Below are positions 60,640-64,000 of a stretch of DNA of 64,000 nucleotides, piece after piece (position 1 is the stretch's first letter; every line of letters begins with the position of its first letter). The notes under the pieces are model-generated. The model was not told the DNA's origin and did not search any database. It worked only from the letters and a program-made list of their open reading frames with translations. Made by a program: the position numbers and the translations under genes. Origin of the DNA: Polyodon spathula (Eukaryota > Chordata > Actinopteri > Acipenseriformes > Polyodontidae); NCBI RefSeq assembly GCF_017654505.1, contig NC_054548.1, positions 34,299,774 to 34,363,773 of the forward strand, written 5' to 3'.

Positions 60640-60760
60640 GTAAAAAGCAACACGCGAAAAAAGTTGTGTACTCTATAAAAAAACTCAAGATGAATGCAAG
60701 AACAGGCAAATCTGGGAGAAAAAAAAAACACGACAAAAGGATAAACTGCAGACATCAGCA
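60563..60760 (+). pseudogene. SWIM zinc finger and basic linker of the MULE transposase
   Basis: After a frame change the reading is 'FPFETCSCNCSRTCYHILAA' and 'QKSIGKKQHAKKVVYSIKKL'. C-x-C-x(5)-C-x-H is the SWIM finger that follows the catalytic domain in MULE and FAR1-type proteins. A second frame change near 60720, in a run of ten A, leads to the next segment ('RQKDKLQTSAALDSLLMCDP'). Confidence 0.8.
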
Positions 60761-60763
60761 GCA

Positions 60764-61497
60764 TTGGATTCCCTTCTGATGTGTGACCCCAGAATTGATG
60801 CTGCACATAAAAACATCAAATCAGTGGAAACACATGAGAATTGGTCGAGTCCAGATAAACATGTTCCTATGGAAACTAGCGCATCCTCCTTTGCACTGGG
60901 CGAGTTTGATCCAGGAGCACCACAGTTTTCAAGCTCTCCTAAAACCACAAACACAGCAATACAAGTTCCATGGGAATCCCTAACAGGCTATCTACGCATG
61001 AAGAGTACACGAGTACAGAACATTTACATTAATGTTGAAGATATGAAGTATCTCTTGGACAACAACTGGCTAGTTGACACTGTCATTGAGAGCTTCTTGC
61101 TTACCAGGGCTTCCTAAAGAACCTCACTGAAACAAACGTTGATGTCATTGTTGTCAGCTCATTTATCATTCGCTCAAATGAGTTACAGGGATACACTTCA
61201 AGTGTGCATGAGTTTGGCATAAAAGCAGACATTACAGAAAATGACATCTGGATCATCCCCACAAATGTACACAGTTGTCTCTGGATACTGATGCTTGTTT
61301 TTATGAAGTGGAAGATGATTCTCTACCAAGATTCCAAACATGGCCTTTCCACCAACTACATTCACATACTGCAAACGTTAATAGATATACAGATGGCATC
61401 AAAGATTGATTGGTCTGAGTGGATCATTCATGCGCGGCATGACGTACCAGTTCAGCATGATTCGTCCAACTGTCCTTTTTCTGCAAAAAAACGTTAA
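60764..61497 (+). pseudogene. Ulp1-like (C48) cysteine peptidase domain of the MULE
   Basis: Linker, then the domain start 'IYINVEDMKYLLDNNWLVDT' (about 61020-61080, compare the 'L.d.nWLND..I' start of Ulp1). After a frame change near 61105 come 'KNLTETNVDVIVVSSF', 'DIWIIPTNVHSCLWILMLVF' (61246-61305), 'YQDSKHG' (Asp of the triad context) and 'DVPVQHDSSNC' (Gln of the oxyanion hole and candidate nucleophile Cys, 61441-61476). Ulp1 enzymes have His before Trp in the H-W motif; here it is Leu-Trp (codon CTC), so the catalytic His appears lost. Stop at 61495. Family members cleave SUMO-like modifiers. Its role in a transposon is unknown. Confidence 0.72.
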
Positions 61498-62029
61498 CAT
61501 TTAATTTAATTTAATTATGTCTTGTCTTATAGTTATTCATTTGTTTGTTTATTTGTTTATTCTATTTATTTATTTATGCATATGACACAATGTCAAAAAA
61601 TGTTTGTTTTTTTAGGTATCTGTATGTGAAGTCATCCAGTGTAATATTAAAATCTAAACTGTTTTGCTTTGTTTGCTTATTTTTTGTTACGTGTTGTAAG
61701 CTACATAATTGTGTGTTTGCTTGCCTTTGCAGTGTAATTGTATTGCATTTTCTTCTCGTTGTAAGAAGAACCAAAAAATTGTGCAAAGAATAAATGTTGT
61801 GAAACTGTTGCAGCTATATACACGTGTTATTATTATTATTTTTAAATCACAAATAACTCTTACAGTTAGGGGCTACCCACAATTCTAGACCTTTGCAGTT
61901 CTTCTACTTGTGAAAATACTGATACTTTATCATCTCCTTACCTGCAAAATAGAAATAATGCCTCACTAAATTCCATTATAAAGAAAAGAGAGAAAACATG
62001 GTTCTGCTAAAATTATATATATCCATTCA
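61498..62029 (+). other. MULE 3' non-coding part
   Basis: AT-rich sequence between the peptidase stop and the right repeats. An AATAAA at 61788-61793 followed by GT-rich sequence may be the element's polyadenylation site. Confidence 0.5.
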
Positions 62030-62215
62030 TTTTCATACTCTGTGCTGCTTCAGAACCCCGTATTCTTTATCTATACAGCTTTATACAGCTATACGGCTTT
62101 ATCTATACAGCTGATTATGCACAGAATGGGCAGTTAAAGGTCGGTTCGGTGGATTTTTTCAATAGTGTTATGTTTTCCCCACTTAGTTGTATTGTGTGTA
62201 TCATTTTCATACTCT
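62030..62215 (+). repeat. extra subterminal copies next to the right MULE repeat
   Basis: About 150-base tandem units. ACAGCTG(A/T)TTATGCAC(A/G)GAAT followed by GGGCAGTTAAAGGTCGGTTC is at 62107 and 62257. CATTTTCATACTCTGTGC plus a CTTC(A/G)GAACCCCGT word occurs at 62031 and 62202. The left end has only two such units, so the right end has one to two more. Confidence 0.75.
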
Positions 62216-62582
62216 GTGCACCTTCGGAACCCCGTGTTCCGGGCGGTTTTGTCTCTACAGCTGTTTATGCACGGAATGGGCAGTTAAAGGTCGGTTCGGT
62301 GGGTGTTCTCAATAGTGTTATGATGTCCCCACTTAGTTGCGTTGTGTGTATACTTTTTGTCGTCTTTGCATCTTCGGAACCCAGTGTTCCGGGAGCTTTT
62401 TGGTGATAAAAAGAGGTTTCTGGGCTGGAACGGGTTAATGACAGCGCGTTATTATTCGGTTCTGATTGGTAAAATATTCTCCTCACGTGTGTGCAACTTT
62501 CTATGCTGTTTTTTAAAGCAATCGAATTCATTAAAGTACTGTTCCGGGCCGTTCCGTCTCGTTCCGGCTTTTACCCCATCCC
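62216..62582 (-). repeat. right terminal inverted repeat of the MULE
   Basis: Inverse of 59226-59595. The outer end, CTTTTACCCCATCCC, is directly followed by the target duplication ATTTGACA. Confidence 0.9.
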
Positions 62583-62591
62583 ATTTGACAA
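62583..62591. repeat. right target site duplication of the MULE
   Basis: ATTTGACA plus A, matching 59217-59225. Confidence 0.85.
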
Positions 62592-62873
62592 TGATGTTTT
62601 TCACCCAATGTACTAGAGTCGATTAAAGCCACACAGGTTTAAGTACAAAAATATGTATTCTCCACCATTACCACAATATTCTGATTTGTAGTTTTTACTG
62701 CAACCTTTACTACAACATGTATATTAACCTCCTAAACAGTTTGAGTAAGTACGTTGGGATTGTGCATATCTGTACTTTAATGTGAAGTGATGTCAGATTG
62801 ACCAAATCAGATGCTTAAAAATACAGTTGTCAAAAAAAAAACATGGAAAGAAAATATATAAGCCTCACACTCT

Positions 62874-63254
62874 GTGCCCACAGTGGTCAGTCTACACGCT
62901 ATGACGGGCAGGGCTGGCTTCCTTGCGTGTGAGGCCTGTGGGACCAATATCCCGCAGGAGAACAGGCACAACATGTACGCTCGGTGCCTAGGCCCGAAAG
63001 GCTCCTGCGACATCTGCGTGGCTTTTCAGCCCTGTGCGCTCATGAATTGTCTGGAGAGAGTCGCACGCGGGCATTCCTCGTCCCTCGCAGCGGGCTTCTC
63101 CCAACCACACTTCCTGACGCCGTCACAGAGCCCCTTCGGGGAGATCCCCTGTGCACAGGTGTTTGTATCCACCCGCAGCCGCTCCCCATCGCCTCCGGCT
63201 AGACGATTGAAGAAGTCGCGGCAGGCGTGGGACATCATAGATATGAAAGCTTAG
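62874..63254 (+). pseudogene. DIRS gag-like protein, N-terminal part
   Basis: 126 codons: 'GFLACEACGTNIPQENRHNM', 'YARCLGPKGSCDICVAFQPC' (two C-x-x-C knuckles with a His), a serine/arginine-rich stretch 'STRSRSPSPPARRLKKS' and 'QAWDIIDMKA'. The Cys pattern is that of DIRS gag proteins and matches the minus-strand copy near 49.8-50.0 kb. A stop at 63252 interrupts the frame; it continues as 'IGRIMEILERQAPPVPAMG', so this is probably a pseudogene. Confidence 0.65.
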
Positions 63255-64000
63255 ATTGGACGGATCATGGAGATTTTGGAAAGGCAGGCCCCACCGGTTC
63301 CAGCCATGGGCCACCGTGTGGCGTCTCGCCAACCCCCTGTGCTGGTCGCAGTCTCTGTACCGCCCTCTGACCCCTCCGTGGGAAAGTAGGGCGAGTGGAT
63401 CGACTGGCCGCTTTGTTCGGATGAGGGCGCGCTCTCCATCGTCGTCTCTTGGGGGGTCCGCTTTCCCACCGGATATGGAGATTGAGGCGGAGCCTGAATT
63501 CCCGGCTGAATACGGCCCCTAGTTTCGAGGCTGCCTCGGTTACTAGCGCGCCACCATTGGCAGGGTCTGTCCCCGCGCTTATGGGGCGCGCGGCAGCATA
63601 CCTGCAGGTCCCTTGGACAGCATAGGCAGAGCCACGCCATTCCGTCTTTCGACCACATGACATGGCTGCCTGAGCTCAACCCTACCCAGCTTTCCCCGAT
63701 TTTATGGAGGAGGTGTGTTCCTCTTGGAACCACCCAGCCACAGCACCGGCGCAGTTGAGACATAGTTCTCCTCTGACCTCACTGGAGGGGGCAGAGAAGC
63801 TGGGCTTGGCTGGGTTTCCCCCTGTGGACTCCACCATCGCAGCCTTGGGTAAGGCTCCTCTGGTGGGAGGTATGCCCAGCGACCATGTGTGCCCGAACCT
63901 GCAGTGCAGGGTGATGGACACACATCTGGAGGGCTTACGTGACGGGAGCAAGAGTACCCGCTTAGGAAACACATCCAGTATGTTGGTTGCATACTTGGAT
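63255..64000 (+). pseudogene. DIRS gag-like protein, rest, decayed
   Basis: GC-rich coding-like sequence (unlike its surroundings) read in changing frames: proline-rich 'PVPAMGHRVASRQPPVLVAV' (63290-63360), acidic 'DMEIEAEPEFPAEYGP' (63473-63520), then the RT-proximal 'CPNLQCRVMDTHLEGL' near 63890. The RT itself lies beyond the window. Confidence 0.55.

Larger units (their letters stand above)
59226..62582 (+). mobile_element. Mutator-like element (MULE) carrying a Ulp1-like peptidase
   Basis: A 3357-bp element with ~370-bp terminal inverted repeats (59226-59595 and 62216-62582; outer end GGGATGGGGTAAAAG). Flanked by an 8-bp target duplication, ATTTGACA. Contents, plus strand: MULE-type DDE transposase core (from about 59605), SWIM zinc finger (60570-60640), a polar linker, a Ulp1/C48-like peptidase domain (about 60950-61497) and an AT-rich 3' part with AATAAA at 61789. 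The N-terminal part of the transposase is missing and three frameshifts follow, so it is inactive. Combination of MULE and Ulp1 is known from plant Kaonashi-type elements. Confidence 0.88.
62850..64000 (+). mobile_element. DIRS retrotransposon, 5' part, cut by window end
   Basis: Starts with a non-coding leader and runs off the right edge. It contains the gag-like frame at 62874-63254 and, after frameshifts, 'DHVCPNLQCRVMDTHLEGLR' and 'NTSSMLVAYLD' at 63880-64000, which is the region just before the RT in DIRS elements. Same strand as the copy at 1-5083, opposite to the one at 46702-51580. Confidence 0.7.

Overview
The window looks like nuclear DNA of a ray-finned fish: AT-rich, with GT-AG introns, long TA/TAA/CA microsatellites and many fossil transposons of fish type (DIRS, Gypsy, Tc1, piggyBac, MULE, L1-like LINE, a tRNA-type SINE). 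The SINE resembles copies I associate with sturgeon or paddlefish, so a non-teleost fish is my best guess, from memory only.

One host gene is complete. It lies on the minus strand between 9768 and 31285, in 11 coding exons whose phases all join, and encodes a cationic amino acid transporter of 658 or 657 residues. Two in-phase versions of the sixth coding exon (22202..22341 and 21553..21689) match the mutually exclusive CAT-2A and CAT-2B exons, so I call it slc7a2. Its introns hold a piggyBac remnant (18219..20088), a Tc1 element with an internal inversion (15241..16475), and a 631-bp foldback element lying inside a SANT/Myb-like pseudogene (14061..15035).

Left flank (1..9675): a DIRS retrotransposon whose tyrosine recombinase is split by a decayed Gypsy-type element with integrase upstream of reverse transcriptase, then small repeats, a 39-bp tandem array and a SINE. 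Right of the gene (31.3..46.7 kb) is mostly non-coding. It holds an old repeat of about 650 bp in two inverted copies, an L1-like LINE end and two SINEs.

46.7..51.6 kb is a minus-strand DIRS element with gag, RT, RNase H and recombinase remnants; its RT and recombinase active sites are damaged. 53.1 kb has an exon-like tyrosine-recombinase C-terminal segment. 54.0..55.0 kb is an array of ~147-bp monomers arranged in triplets. 59226..62582 is a Mutator-like element (MULE) with ~370-bp terminal inverted repeats, an 8-bp target duplication, a DDE transposase with SWIM finger, and a Ulp1-like (C48) peptidase domain after it. I consider this the most interesting item. From 62.85 kb to the end is the 5' part of a third DIRS copy, plus strand.

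No rRNA or free-standing tRNA gene, CRISPR array or bacterial feature was seen. All similarity statements come from reading the sequence and memory of the families; nothing was searched.
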